A stretch of 64,000 nt of DNA, taken from the NCBI GenBank assembly GCA_039794405.1, contig JBDIVL010000006.1, positions 1-64,000 of the forward strand, written 5' to 3'. Source of the DNA: JBDIVL01 sp039794405 (GTDB lineage Bacteria; Planctomycetota; Brocadiia; Brocadiales; Brocadiaceae). A program made the position numbers and the translations under genes. Positions 7,888-16,238 of this stretch are shown here, piece by piece. The notes under the pieces are model-generated. The model was not told where the DNA came from and searched no databases. It was given only the letters and a program-made list of their open reading frames with translations. How positions within the stretch are numbered: position 1 is the first letter of the stretch; each line of letters begins with the position of its first letter.

Positions 7888-8982
7888 TTAGAAATTGAAT
7901 GTCCCGTATTTATAATAAGCAGCGCACGTTCCTTCAGAGGATACCATACAAGGGCCGACGGGCGTTTCCGGGGTGCAAGTCTTCCCAAAGAAGGAACATT
8001 GGTTGGGGGTAAGAATACCTCTCAATATTTCACCACAGGAACAACTACCAGACTCTTCATTAACTCCTTCTCCTATCGCAAATTTCCTTTCAGCATTAAA
8101 ATCCGAAAATTGCTCTTTTAACCTAAGCCCACTCATAGGTATCATTCCAATACCTCTCCAATTGCTGTCACATATTTCAAAGACTTCTTCCATTATCTTT
8201 TGCGCCTTTCTATTGCCTTCCCAGGTTACAACCCTTTTGTATTGGATTTCAATTTTAACTCTGCCTTCTTCCAGTTGTTTTATAAGCATATACAGTCCAT
8301 GAATGGCATCCAGAGGTTCAAATCCAGCTACTACACAGGGGGCACGATAATCCTCGGTGAGGAACCTATAGGCATTGGCTCCAATAATGGCAGTAACGTG
8401 ACCGGGGCAAATAAAACCGTGAAGATCAAGTTCACCACTGTCCATAAGGGCCTTCATTGCTGGCGGGGTAAGCTTATGGAGGGTGAAGGCAGAAAAATTT
8501 TCTATATTCTTTTCTCTGGCCGTAAGGATAGTTGCTGCAACTGTTGGTACTGTAGTTTCAAAACCAACTGCGTAAAGGATTACCTCTTTTTCAGGGTTTG
8601 CCCTTGCTATATCGAGGGCTCCTAAAGGAGAATAAACCACTCGTATATCTGAACCCATGGCCCTCTGTTCCTGAAGGGATGAATCGGTTCCTGGAACCCT
8701 CATCATATCTCCGAAGGTTGCGATGATAACATCTTTTTCCTTTTTGCAGAACCCAAGGATCCTGTTTATGTCTCCCATAGAGGTTACACATACGGGACAT
8801 CCCGGTCCTGAAATAAGACGGATATTTGAAGGCAGAGAGCTCCTGAGACCATATTTCGATATGGCATGGGTATGTGTGCCGCAGATTTCCATAATATGGA
8901 TGTTCTTTGTGGATATTTTGTGTATCTTCTCCAGAAGACCTTGAGCAATATCCTTTTGTCTGAATTCATCAATATATTTCAT
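7888..8982 (-). CDS. hypD: Hydrogenase maturation factor HypD
   Basis: A 364-residue Fe-S scaffold protein on which, with HypC, the Fe(CN)2CO unit is assembled. Conserved pieces include EICGTHTHAISKYGLRS, SGPGCPVCVTS, VGFETTVPTVAA and ICPGHVTAIIG. The C-terminal [4Fe-4S] ligands lie in CSCGEILRG, PNQCSFFGKTCTP and GPCMVSSEGTCAAYY. The start overlaps the end of hypC by four bases (ATGA), showing translational coupling. Confidence 0.96.
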   Translation of the reverse strand: MKYIDEFRQKDIAQGLLEKIHKISTKNIHIMEICGTHTHAISKYGLRSSLPSNIRLISGPGCPVCVTSMGDINRILGFCKKEKDVIIATFGDMMRVPGTDSSLQEQRAMGSDIRVVYSPLGALDIARANPEKEVILYAVGFETTVPTVAATILTAREKNIENFSAFTLHKLTPPAMKALMDSGELDLHGFICPGHVTAIIGANAYRFLTEDYRAPCVVAGFEPLDAIHGLYMLIKQLEEGRVKIEIQYKRVVTWEGNRKAQKIMEEVFEICDSNWRGIGMIPMSGLRLKEQFSDFNAERKFAIGEGVNEESGSCSCGEILRGILTPNQCSFFGKTCTPETPVGPCMVSSEGTCAAYYKYGTFNF

Positions 8983-9191
8983 AATATCAGATCGTTTATT
9001 ATTTTTAACGTTTCCAGTGCTTCTTCCTCATCTACTTTTTGTATGGCAAAACCTGCATGTACGATTACATAGTCTCCAATCCCGGGATTTTCCATTAGCA
9101 TAAGATTGACTTCCTTCCTGACACCTGCAACGTCTACCTTTGCCATTATATCAGAGATTTCTATTATTTTACCTGGTATTCCAAGGCACAT
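8979..9191 (-). CDS. hypC: Hydrogenase maturation chaperone HypC
   Basis: A 70-residue chaperone that carries iron to the large subunit with HypD. The start was placed at the ATG 9189-9191, preceded by GAGGAATT, because mature HypC must begin Met-Cys: MCLGIPGKIIEISD, with Cys2 the functional residue. A longer frame to 9227 would bury that cysteine. The fold continues with AKVDVAGVRKEVNLML and GDYVIVHAGFAIQKVDEEEA, both typical. It is separated from hypF by 272 bases of repeat sequence. Confidence 0.95.
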   Translation of the reverse strand: MCLGIPGKIIEISDIMAKVDVAGVRKEVNLMLMENPGIGDYVIVHAGFAIQKVDEEEALETLKIINDLIL

Positions 9192-9257
9192 AATTCCTCG
9201 CGCAGCAGAGCTGCAGTCAAATATCAAACCTGTTTCTGAATGGATATAAAAAACTTT

Positions 9258-9390
9258 AGTATGGGAATTTCAGTGTTTGTTGTAGGGATGAACCATGTGT
9301 TTGCCCAAATGTGAAACAAACAGAAACGTTTTAAATTATGCAGGGCAAGGGTGAACACAAGGTTCGCCTCTACGTATGTATTCTGTATTT
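9258..9390. repeat. Composite palindromic repeat between hypF and hypC
   Basis: Opens GGGAATTTCAGTGTTTGTTGTAG and contains the GTTTGCCCAAATG / CAGGGCAAGGGTGAACAC inverted tracts followed by GGTTCGCCTCTACG. It is a diverged member of the family seen at 984-1146 and 13012-13175. It is the third such element interrupting the hyp/hyd operon. Confidence 0.7.
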
Positions 9391-9463
9391 ATTCTTTTTA
9401 GTCTTTAACAGTATTTTCCGTGTGTTTATACGATTAGGTGAATAGATGAGTGTACACATATAC

Positions 9464-11866
9464 TCATCCGCTCATACACTCTTTTATCCTTTCCCACGCT
9501 ACTATAGCCTGACCAAGAGAAATTCCACCGTCATTTGTAGGTATTTTTTCATGGTACCAGACCTTGAATTCTTCTTTTTCGAGTTGTTCTATGGCCATGC
9601 TTAAAAGAAGTTTATTCTGGAATACCCCACCGCTCAAAACGATGTCTCTTATTCCACATTGTTTCTCAAGAATTTTTGATATCTCCAGAATGATCACTGC
9701 CAGGGTGTAATGAAAATTATGGGAAATTGCTGATATTTCAACTCCATTCTTAAAATCTTCTACTATAGATTTTATAAGAGGTTTTAAGTTTATTACAAGA
9801 GGATTCTCAGAAATTATTTGAAATGGGTATGACCTACGTTCTTTTTTATCACCACTGTCTGCTATTATTTCCAGTTCTATAGCCGCTTCACCTTCAAATG
9901 TTATGATATCAGTTATTCCAAGGAGAGAAGATATGGCGTCAAAAAGTCGACCTGCACTTGAGGCTAATGGGGAGTTGATACCCTTCTTTATCATTGAGGT
10001 GATTACGTCTATATCTTTTAAAGAAAATCTTTTAAAAAATGACGGCAGGGCATCAAGGGCTTTATCACCAAAGGTTTGGTACAGATAGGCGATTGCCATC
10101 CTCCATGGTTCCTTGATGGCTTTATCAGCACCGGGCATGGGAATATACTGGAGATGGGCCTTTCTTATAAAATTTCCTTTATTGGCGGTGAAAAACTCTC
10201 CTCCCCACATCTTACCGTCAAGACCATATCCGGTGCCATCAAAGGCAATACCTACTACTTCTCTGCCCAAGTTATGTTCAGCCATGCAGCTTACTATATG
10301 GGCGTGATGGTGTTGAACCGGTACAACCCTTGCATCTGGAATACCCATCTGTACTGCATAGTCTAATGCAAATTTTGTACTCATGTAGTCAGGGTGAAGG
10401 TCATGGGCGATTACTTCGGGATTTATCCGGAAAGAATTTTTGATATTTTTAAGACTTTCCTGGAAGAACTCGAAAGTGTTGTAATTTTGAAGGTCTCCTA
10501 TATGCTGGCTGAGTATTGCCTTTTTGTCTTTTGTAAGGCAAAAAGTGTTTTTTAATTCTGCACCACAGGCCAATATTTCTCCTGTCTCTTCTTCTAAATC
10601 AATAGGTTCCGGGGCAAATCCTCTAGCCCGGCGAATGATCTGGATTTTGGATTTCGGATTTCGGATTTCAGATTTAAAATCTGTAATTTCAGGTACAGGA
10701 TTTGAAACCGCCTTTAATTTTATACTTCTTACGATAGAATCATCAACCCTCATATAAATATCCCTGTCGTGAAGAAGAAAAAAATCGGCAATGGGAGAAA
10801 GCCTTTCCATGGCTTCATCATTTGAGATTACTACGGGTTCTTCTGATAGATTCCCGCTGGTCATTACAAGGGCAGTGAATTTTGTTTCCTTAGGGTTAAA
10901 GAGGAGGTGGTGAAGCGGGGTATAAGGAAGCATTACTCCAAAATTCCTGTTATTAAGAGCAACAGATTTTGATATTGGATCGATTGGGCTTTTTTCCAAA
11001 ATCATGATAGGACGAACCCTTCCTTTCAGAATTGCTTTCTCTTCTTCTGAAACAGAGCAAAAAGCCTCTATTGTTTCGATATCCGGGGTCATAATAGCAA
11101 AGGGTTTGTTAGACCTCCTTTTTCTTTCCCTGAGTTTTTTTACTGCATCGTCGTTTGTAGCATCGCAGGCAAGGTGGAAACCGCCAAGTCCTTTTATCGC
11201 AATGATGACTCCCTCCTTCAGGAGCTTTTTAGCATTCTGAATTGCTGCATAATTTGTAGTAGTTTCGTGCACATTGAGATTTTTACCGGCTTCGATTAGC
11301 CATACCTTAGGTCCACATTGAGGGCAGGCATTGGGCTGGGCATGGAACCGACGACTGAGAGGAGAGTGATATTCGTCCTCGCACTCTTCGCACATGGTGA
11401 AGGAATTCATGGTAGTCGTTGAACGGTCATAGGGAATGTCTTTGATAATCGAGTAACGGGGGCCACAATTGGTGCAATTGATAAAGGGATAAAGATTGCG
11501 TCTGTCTTCCGGGTCAAAAAGTTCTTTGAGACAATCCTGGCATGTAGCAATATCCGGCGAAATTAAGGTAAGATTATCTTGATAAGATAGAGTTATACTT
11601 TGCCTGATACTGAAATTTTTAAAAATTTCTTTACTGATAAGAACCTGAGAGGTAAGCGTTTCAATTTTTGAAAGAGGAGGCGGGGATGTCTTAATCTCCT
11701 GAATGAATGTATCAATCATTTCACCCTGAACCTCTATGAGGATACCCCGTGAGTCATTGAGACAAAAACCTTTGAGTTTATATTTGTTCGCAAGGTTATA
11801 GAGAAAAGGGCGAAAACCGACACCCTGGACGATGCCAGTTATGTGGATCCTTGTTTTACTTTGCAT
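9464..11866 (-). CDS. hypF: Carbamoyltransferase HypF, with an extra repeat-like segment
   Basis: An 800-residue enzyme that transfers the carbamoyl group from carbamoyl phosphate to HypE. Order of domains: acylphosphatase (GIVQGVGFRPFLYNLA, residues about 4-90), two zinc fingers (CQDC..CTNCG and CEEC..CPQCG, about 105-185), YrdC-like (about 205-385) and Kae1-like (about 410-800, with the metal motif QHHHAHIVSCMAEH). Between RSIKLKA and IIRRARGF the protein carries about 25 extra residues, including DFKSEIRNPKSKIQ. These are encoded by tandem ATTTCGG-type units at about 10637-10725 and look like a dispersed DNA repeat read in frame. The start overlaps hypB by 11 bases. Confidence 0.95.
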   Translation of the reverse strand: MQSKTRIHITGIVQGVGFRPFLYNLANKYKLKGFCLNDSRGILIEVQGEMIDTFIQEIKTSPPPLSKIETLTSQVLISKEIFKNFSIRQSITLSYQDNLTLISPDIATCQDCLKELFDPEDRRNLYPFINCTNCGPRYSIIKDIPYDRSTTTMNSFTMCEECEDEYHSPLSRRFHAQPNACPQCGPKVWLIEAGKNLNVHETTTNYAAIQNAKKLLKEGVIIAIKGLGGFHLACDATNDDAVKKLRERKRRSNKPFAIMTPDIETIEAFCSVSEEEKAILKGRVRPIMILEKSPIDPISKSVALNNRNFGVMLPYTPLHHLLFNPKETKFTALVMTSGNLSEEPVVISNDEAMERLSPIADFFLLHDRDIYMRVDDSIVRSIKLKAVSNPVPEITDFKSEIRNPKSKIQIIRRARGFAPEPIDLEEETGEILACGAELKNTFCLTKDKKAILSQHIGDLQNYNTFEFFQESLKNIKNSFRINPEVIAHDLHPDYMSTKFALDYAVQMGIPDARVVPVQHHHAHIVSCMAEHNLGREVVGIAFDGTGYGLDGKMWGGEFFTANKGNFIRKAHLQYIPMPGADKAIKEPWRMAIAYLYQTFGDKALDALPSFFKRFSLKDIDVITSMIKKGINSPLASSAGRLFDAISSLLGITDIITFEGEAAIELEIIADSGDKKERRSYPFQIISENPLVINLKPLIKSIVEDFKNGVEISAISHNFHYTLAVIILEISKILEKQCGIRDIVLSGGVFQNKLLLSMAIEQLEKEEFKVWYHEKIPTNDGGISLGQAIVAWERIKECMSG

Positions 11867-12521
11867 TTTTCATGTTGTATTCGTTCATGAGAAAATCACA
11901 CCAATCCTTGATGCCGGTTCCTGTTTTGCTAGAAACTTGAAAAATCTTCAAGTTTGGGTTTATCTTTAATGAGTTCTTTGTTGCTCTTTCTATATTAAAA
12001 TCTGTATATTCTAAAAGATCAATTTTATTTATAAGAAGGACATCTGATGTATAAAATATGGCGGGGTACTTCAATGGTTTTTCATCACCTTCTGTGACAC
12101 TTATGACGGCAACCATCAAATCCTCACCAAGATCATACTCCGCAGGGCAGACCATATTCCCTACGTTTTCTATTACGAGGATTTGGGTTTTATCCTGTTC
12201 AAATAGCCAGGGAAGGGTATGGTGGATCATATGTGCATCAAGGTGACATGCCTTTCCTGTTGTAATCTGTCGTACCGGAATATCATATCGTGAGATCCTC
12301 CGTGCATCGATGTCAGTCTGAATGTCGCCTTCTATAACGGCTAACCCGACTTGATCCTTTAAAAGCTCGATGGTTTTTTCTATAAGCGTGGTCTTTCCTG
12401 AGCCGGGAGAGCTTACCACATTTATTGAGAAGATACCCTTTTCCTTCAACGTCTTTCTGTTTTCCACGGCAATCTGATTGTTTCTTGAAAGTATCTTCTT
12501 TTCTATGAGAATATCATGCAT
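11856..12521 (-). CDS. hypB: Hydrogenase nickel-insertion GTPase HypB
   Basis: A 221-residue G3E-family GTPase that drives nickel delivery to the large subunit with HypA. The P-loop SSPGSGKTTLIEK is near residue 38. Next come EGDIQTDIDARRI, the metal-site stretch TTGKACHLDAHMIHHTL (Cys and His that bind Ni/Zn at the dimer interface), IENVGNMVCPAEYDLGE and the guanine-specificity motif NKIDLLEY. There is no histidine-rich N-terminal tail, so nickel storage is not expected. The ATG overlaps the hypA stop by one base. Confidence 0.96.
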   Translation of the reverse strand: MHDILIEKKILSRNNQIAVENRKTLKEKGIFSINVVSSPGSGKTTLIEKTIELLKDQVGLAVIEGDIQTDIDARRISRYDIPVRQITTGKACHLDAHMIHHTLPWLFEQDKTQILVIENVGNMVCPAEYDLGEDLMVAVISVTEGDEKPLKYPAIFYTSDVLLINKIDLLEYTDFNIERATKNSLKINPNLKIFQVSSKTGTGIKDWCDFLMNEYNMKNAK

Positions 12522-12862
12522 TACTCCCCCTCCATAGAAACTATATCTAGTTCATGGCCTGAGATATTTTCAACCGAACTGCTATTACAATACGGGCAGT
12601 CGTAATAAAATTCATCTATACGAAATTCCTTCTTACAACCTCTGCATTTGCTCATGAGCGGCATATTTTCTATCTCTAAGGTTGCTCCTTCCATAGGAGT
12701 GCCTTGAACATATATTTCAAAACAGAAGATAAGCGATTGTGGTTCTACAGCGGTTAACGCACCAACCCTAATCCTTAATCTTTTGAGCTGTTTTAGTCCG
12801 TGCTCGATCATGGAATGCTTGACAGTTTCCATCATACTTATGGTGATTGACATCTCATGCAT
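12521..12862 (-). CDS. hypA: Hydrogenase nickel metallochaperone HypA
   Basis: A 113-residue nickel carrier. The start was set at the ATG 12860-12862 because the mature protein must open MHEMSI, whose Met/His residues bind nickel; a longer frame to 12886 adds eight residues in front. The zinc ribbon is CRGCKKEF...YDCPYCNSSS, and the chain ends SGHELDIVSMEGE as in the family. It is the first gene of the hyp/hyd cluster in the transcribed direction, so a promoter should lie in the spacer above 12863. Confidence 0.95.
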   Translation of the reverse strand: MHEMSITISMMETVKHSMIEHGLKQLKRLRIRVGALTAVEPQSLIFCFEIYVQGTPMEGATLEIENMPLMSKCRGCKKEFRIDEFYYDCPYCNSSSVENISGHELDIVSMEGE

Positions 12863-12953
12863 TTTAATTCCTTTTTCCACAAACACGCTTCAAACCTTTT
12901 AATCTCCATTCCTCTCTGACCCATGAATTAGGCCTTCGGCAACTTTTAACAGC

Positions 12954-12981
12954 GTAGTGGCAAGGCGCGCCTTGCCACTAC
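12954..12981. repeat. Perfect 28-nt palindrome
   Basis: Arm GTAGTGGCAAGGCG and its exact complement, centred on GCGCGC. It is preceded by TTAGGCCTTCGGCAACTTTT, the same right-end tag found beside other repeats here (for example near 13015 and 52910). Confidence 0.8.
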
Positions 12982-13011
12982 ATAGGCGGTTTGAAATTTC
13001 CTATACGTTAA

Positions 13012-13175
13012 ATTAGGCCTTCGGCGACTTTGTTTGTGACCAAAGTAGGGGTGAACCTTGTGTTCACCCTTGCCCTGGACAATTCAAAATGTTTCTGTTT
13101 GTTTCCCATTTGGGCGAACACAAGTAGGGGCAGGTTTAAAACCTGCCCCTACAACAGAACATTGAAATTCCTATA
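13012..13175. repeat. Composite palindromic repeat, reversed copy
   Basis: Begins TTAAATTAGGCCTTCGGCGAC, runs through AGTAGGGGTGAACCTTGTG and GGGCGAACACAA, includes the 29-nt hairpin at 13124-13152 (arms GTAGGGGCAGG and complement) and ends CATTGAAATTCCTATAG. It is the reverse-orientation counterpart of the element at 984-1146. Confidence 0.8.
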
Positions 13176-13380
13176 GATCTAATTAGGCTGGGTTTTAAAA
13201 GACAAAAACCCAACGGCTTTCTTGTCATTCCAAACACATTCACTTTGTTCAGGGTAAACCCCCATGAGGAATCTTAACAGCCTGGAAGTTATCTCAAAAC
13301 CTCAACTGGGCATCTATAATCATTTGAGATATTGTGTTTCTAGGTAGAGAAATTTTCATGCTCTGTAAGCCAGTTCCGGG

Positions 13381-13476
13381 GGTGGCACTGACAAACTCTG
13401 TTTGTCAGTGTTTTACATTCTATATCCATGTGTGTATTGAAACAAGCACGGACAAACCAGTTTGTCCGTGCCACCC
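13381..13476. repeat. Pair of GGCAC(G/T)GACAAAC hairpins
   Basis: Two hairpins of the same family lie 35 bases apart: one at 13381-13410 (arm CACTGACAAAC) and one at 13447-13476 (arm GCACGGACAAAC, loop CA). Further members are at 20656-20690 and 28048-28080. Confidence 0.8.
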
Positions 13477-13844
13477 ACAGAACCGATTACATAATACGTG
13501 AGAAGATACGGCATTAATTCGGTGTTTGTCAAGCCTTTTTCTTGGCTATCATTTATTGGTGCTCTTTAATAACCTGATAATTAGCAGAAGGACCATTACA
13601 AGTACAGGATATAAAAAAGAATTAATTTCCTGTTCCAATCAACAAAGTATTGCAACCTCATTCTTTGCTTAGTAAAATATTTTTTTACGAATATAAAACA
13701 ATCTCTCAAACCTGATACTTAATTTTCATTTCTTTTTTTCTACATTCACGGTTTAATCCTACATAAATAAAACTGTTCTAGAAATATTTTAAATATGAAA
13801 ACATATCTTATTATACAGATATTAAAAGAATTGAGGTTAGTTAC

Positions 13845-16004
13845 ATGCCAGAAAATATGAGAAAGACGGGAATAAATATTATCGGTGACGTTCCGTGGGG
13901 TACTCATTTTTGTCAGTTTTACCAGACCAAGGAAGATTTACTTGATATATTGATTCCTTATTTCAAAGCGGGATTGGAAAACAACGAATTCTGCATGTGG
14001 ATCGTATCACATCCTCTTACAGTAGAAGAGGCAAAAGAGGCACTGAAAGAGATAATGCCGAATCTTGATCTCTATCAAAGTAAAAAACAAATAGAAATTG
14101 TTTCACATACTGACTGGTATCTTAAGGATGGCATCTTCAAGCTACAAAGAGTCCTGGAGGGCTGGATTGAGAAGCTTAACAGTGCCTTAGCCAGAGGTTG
14201 TGATGGTATGAGGATAACGGGTAACACGGCCTGGCTTGAGAAGAAGGATTGGAAGGATTTGGCTGAATATGAGGAAGAGATAGATAATATTATTGGCAGA
14301 TACAAAATGATGGCAATTTGTACTTATCTGCTTAATAAATGTGGGACATATGAAATTATAGATGTCGTTCGCAATCACCAATTTGCCCTTATTAAACGTG
14401 ATGGTAAATTGGAGTTGTTTGAAAGTTCCGAGCGCAAAAGAACAAAGGAAGAACTGAGAAAATCTGAGGAAAAATATCGCAACCTATATGAAACGATTAA
14501 AGATGGGCTTGTAGCTACCGATTTCGATGGGCGCATACTTGATTGTAACCACGCTTACCTGGATATGCTTGGTTATACAAGGGAAGAAGTTACAAAGCTA
14601 ACATACCAACAGCTTACGCCAGTGAAATGGCATGAGATCGAAGAAGATATCGTCAAAAACCAAATAATATTCAAAGGTTACTCTGATGAATATGAGAAAG
14701 AATATATAAAAAAGGATGGGACAGTGTTTCCTGTTTCGCTCAGGGTATGGTTAGTTAGAGATGAACAGGGGAAATATAATGGGATGTGGGGTATTGTGAG
14801 GGATATAACTGAGCGTAAACAAATTGAGAAGAAATTAAACAACCTCAACAAGTATCTGGAAAAACGGGTATTTGAACGGACAATGGAACTGATGAAGGTT
14901 AATGAGAAACTCCGCGTGAGTGAGAGTAAATACCGATTTCTTCTTGAGAATCTTCCTCTAAGTATCTTCTATAAAGATAGGAATTCAACATACATATCCT
15001 GTAATGAAAATTTCGCTAGAGATTTCCATATAAAGCCAGAAGAAATCGCAGGAAAGACAGATTATGACTTTTATCCTAAAGAACTTGCTGAAGAATATAT
15101 AGCGAATGATAGAGAAGTTATCGAATCGGGACAAAGAAAAGATGATATAGAGAGAAAATACCTGAAAGATGAACAAGAATTCATTTTTCATACCATTAAA
15201 GTCCCTATAAGAAGTGAAAAGGGTAATATTATTGGTATATTGGGTTCCAGTTTAGATATTACCGAAAAAGTAAATTTGGAAAAGGAAGCTCAACAGTCCA
15301 GGCATCTGGCATTAATAGGTGAACTAGCGGCAGGCGTAACCCATGAAATCAATAATCCTGCCAATAGTATTATTAATTGCGCCCAAATTTTATTAAATAA
15401 AAGCATTGAAGGAAGCATGGAAAAAGATCTTGCCTGCAGAATTATGAAGGAAGGGGACCGAATAGCCGCTATTGCCAATAAACTTCTTTCTTTTACCAGA
15501 CCCAAAGAGAAAAAAACCATAACGAACATACATGAAATAGTATCCGATACCTTTGTACTGATGGAGAAACAACTGAAAAAAGATTGTATTGCGATAAAAC
15601 TGGATATTCCTAAAGGTTTACCGGAGATATATGCAAATCCCCAAGAAATTCAACAAGTCTTTATGAACCTTATGAGTAATGCACGATATGCCCTGAACCA
15701 AAAATATCCAAAATCACATGAGAATAAAATTTTTGAAATCTCAAGTGAGAAAATAATCATAGATAAACAGCCTTATGTAAAAATTACGTTTTATGATCAT
15801 GGTACCGGTATACCTGCCAAGGTAAAAGATAAAATCATGAATCCATTTTTTACGACAAAACCTCATGGTGAAGGAACAGGATTGGGTTTAAGTATTAGCA
15901 GTAATATTATGAATAATCATAATGGTAAACTTACCATTGATAGTGTTGAGGGAGAATATACCAAAGTCACCGTTACTCTACCAGTAAACTCAAGACTTTC
16001 TTAA
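13845..16004 (+). CDS. Cytoplasmic sensor histidine kinase: MEDS-PAS-PAS-HisKA-HATPase
   Basis: 719 residues, no membrane segment. Residues about 8-195 match the MEDS domain (first described in methanogen/methylotroph regulators such as DcmR): IIGDVPWGTHFCQFYQTKED, EFCMWIVSHPLTVEEA, GCDGMRITGNTAWL. Then PAS (about 205-325), a coiled coil, a second PAS (about 362-480) and the kinase core: ELAAGVTHEINNPANS with phospho-acceptor His500, NLMSNARYAL (N box), DHGTGIP and GEGTGLGLSIS (G boxes). No receiver domain or response regulator is adjacent, so it is an orphan kinase. Its second PAS is almost identical in DNA to one in the next gene. The ATG follows a GAGG about ten bases upstream. Confidence 0.9.
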   Translation: MPENMRKTGINIIGDVPWGTHFCQFYQTKEDLLDILIPYFKAGLENNEFCMWIVSHPLTVEEAKEALKEIMPNLDLYQSKKQIEIVSHTDWYLKDGIFKLQRVLEGWIEKLNSALARGCDGMRITGNTAWLEKKDWKDLAEYEEEIDNIIGRYKMMAICTYLLNKCGTYEIIDVVRNHQFALIKRDGKLELFESSERKRTKEELRKSEEKYRNLYETIKDGLVATDFDGRILDCNHAYLDMLGYTREEVTKLTYQQLTPVKWHEIEEDIVKNQIIFKGYSDEYEKEYIKKDGTVFPVSLRVWLVRDEQGKYNGMWGIVRDITERKQIEKKLNNLNKYLEKRVFERTMELMKVNEKLRVSESKYRFLLENLPLSIFYKDRNSTYISCNENFARDFHIKPEEIAGKTDYDFYPKELAEEYIANDREVIESGQRKDDIERKYLKDEQEFIFHTIKVPIRSEKGNIIGILGSSLDITEKVNLEKEAQQSRHLALIGELAAGVTHEINNPANSIINCAQILLNKSIEGSMEKDLACRIMKEGDRIAAIANKLLSFTRPKEKKTITNIHEIVSDTFVLMEKQLKKDCIAIKLDIPKGLPEIYANPQEIQQVFMNLMSNARYALNQKYPKSHENKIFEISSEKIIIDKQPYVKITFYDHGTGIPAKVKDKIMNPFFTTKPHGEGTGLGLSISSNIMNNHNGKLTIDSVEGEYTKVTVTLPVNSRLS

Positions 16005-16238
16005 GGAATCATACCTTAAAAAATTTCCAGGATCATTCTTTCATTATGATAATGTATTGGTATACTTATTTAAATAAGAATTAATCCTGGATGTATTTAA
16101 AAATCTATCCGAAAATAGGCATTGTCATTCTAAATGAAGCGAAGCGGAGTTATGCTAGAGGATAGAAGCTGGAGGCTGGGTTTCTTTTTGGATTTAACAT
16201 ACAGTAAATTTAAATAGTTCAATTCTAAAGAATTTATC

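Larger units (their letters stand above)
12863..13844. other. Repeat-rich divergent spacer between hypA and a sensor kinase
   Basis: Almost 1 kb without a gene, lying between diverging transcription units. From left to right it contains: a perfect 28-nt palindrome at 12954-12981 (arm GTAGTGGCAAGGCG); a reversed composite family A/B element (13012-13175); a tract resembling ACCCAACGGCTTTCTTGTCATTCC; two hairpins at 13381-13410 and 13447-13476; and an AT-rich stretch (13530-13844) that probably holds the kinase promoter. No RNA gene or riboswitch is recognised. Confidence 0.7.

Noticed and set aside
12863..13844. Repeats as a CRISPR array
   Set aside because: The palindromes differ in sequence, are unevenly spaced and belong to several families; no cas gene is present.
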